Shown: one piece after another, positions 63,867 to 64,000 of the stretch
How the letters are laid out: each line of letters begins with the position of its first letter
Position numbering within the stretch: position 1 is the first letter of the stretch
Assembly: GCF_002105755.1 (NCBI RefSeq)
Contig: NZ_CP020821.1
Coordinates: 1,674,001-1,738,000, forward strand
Reading direction: 5' to 3'
Origin: Mycobacterium colombiense CECT 3035
Lineage (GTDB): Bacteria; Actinomycetota; Actinomycetes; Mycobacteriales; Mycobacteriaceae
Length of the DNA stretch: 64,000 nucleotides
Position numbers and translations under genes: made by a program
The notes under the pieces: model-generated
What the model saw: the letters and a program-made list of their open reading frames with translations, nothing else
Database searches by the model: none
What the model was told of the DNA's origin: nothing

Positions 63867-64000
63867 CTACTGTTCGGCGACGACCTGGCGGAGCTGACGA
63901 ATGTGCAGCCACTCGACGACCGGCATGGCCGCGGTGATGACGCCGGCGAACCCGTAGCCGACCCACGAGCCGCCATCGTGGCCGATCGCCATCAGGTAGG
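63867..64000 (-). CDS. Membrane protein, C-terminal part (Rv2197c-like, runs off right edge)
   Basis: The frame ends at TAG 63867-63869 and reads YLMAIGHDGGSWVGYGFAGV then ITAAMPVVEWLHIRQLRQVV, ending AEQ. The segment GYGFAGVITAAMPVVEWL is a membrane helix, and its place after qcrB fits Rv2197c, a conserved membrane protein of unknown function. Only 44 codons are in the window. Confidence 0.65.
   Translation of the reverse strand, partial: YLMAIGHDGGSWVGYGFAGVITAAMPVVEWLHIRQLRQVVAEQ

Overview
This window is from a slow-growing Mycobacterium, most like the M. avium complex or a near relative. The evidence is high G+C, frequent GTG/TTG starts, and gene order matching M. tuberculosis (Mtb) from about Rv2131c (cysQ) to Rv2197c. 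Mtb orthologue names come from recalled synteny and protein similarity, not from a search.

Layout. (1) 1-5.5 kb: the cysQ 5' end, three small conserved actinobacterial genes (SCO1664 family, DUF3090, histidine phosphatase), then lppL, a DUF5703 gene and pyrD. I see no uppP between the phosphatase and the Rv2137c-like gene, where Mtb has it; a tandem repeat sits there instead. (2) 5.5-10.9 kb: an accessory patch with a broken DUF222/HNH gene, a PEBP protein, an M20 peptidase, tRNA-Leu(GAG) followed by two 81-nt hairpin repeats, and a phosphoribosyltransferase. (3) 10.9-32.5 kb: a nearly complete division and cell-wall (dcw) cluster, all on the minus strand: mraZ, rsmH, ftsL-like, pbpB, murE, murF, mraY, murD, ftsW, murG, murC, ftsQ, ftsZ, yfiH, yggS, sepF, yggT, wag31. 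From rsmH to ftsQ most genes overlap by about 4 nt (ATGA/GTGA). The exceptions are a 128-nt gap holding a repeat between pbpB and murE, a 7-nt gap between murD and ftsW, and a 1-nt stop/start overlap between mraY and murD. mraZ is preceded by a four-repeat MraZ operator. (4) 32.9-40.6 kb: a DUF3040 gene, GNAT protein, lppM, a MetF-like reductase, idsA2, mptA, the Rv2175c regulator and pknL. (5) 40.7-53.1 kb: an FAD oxidoreductase not present here in Mtb, aroG, an RNase-like gene, mptC, a PlsC acyltransferase, the Rv2183c-Rv2186c group, fadD15 and pimB. (6) 53.1-64 kb: a metalloprotease, an NlpC/P60 hydrolase, a DnaQ-UvrC-like protein, trpD, then ctaE-qcrC-qcrA-qcrB, and a DUF5994 gene.

The themes are peptidoglycan precursor synthesis and septation, lipomannan/PIM mannosylation (mptA, mptC, pimB), and the bc1-aa3 respiratory branch.

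A caution: nine places (in ftsQ twice, the ftsL-like gene twice, ftsW, murF, pknL, Rv2183c and the HNH gene) read as intact proteins only if one base is added, nearly always in a G or C run. All nine are single-base losses and several fall in essential genes. This looks like homopolymer undercalling in the sequence rather than biology. Those genes are annotated at full span.
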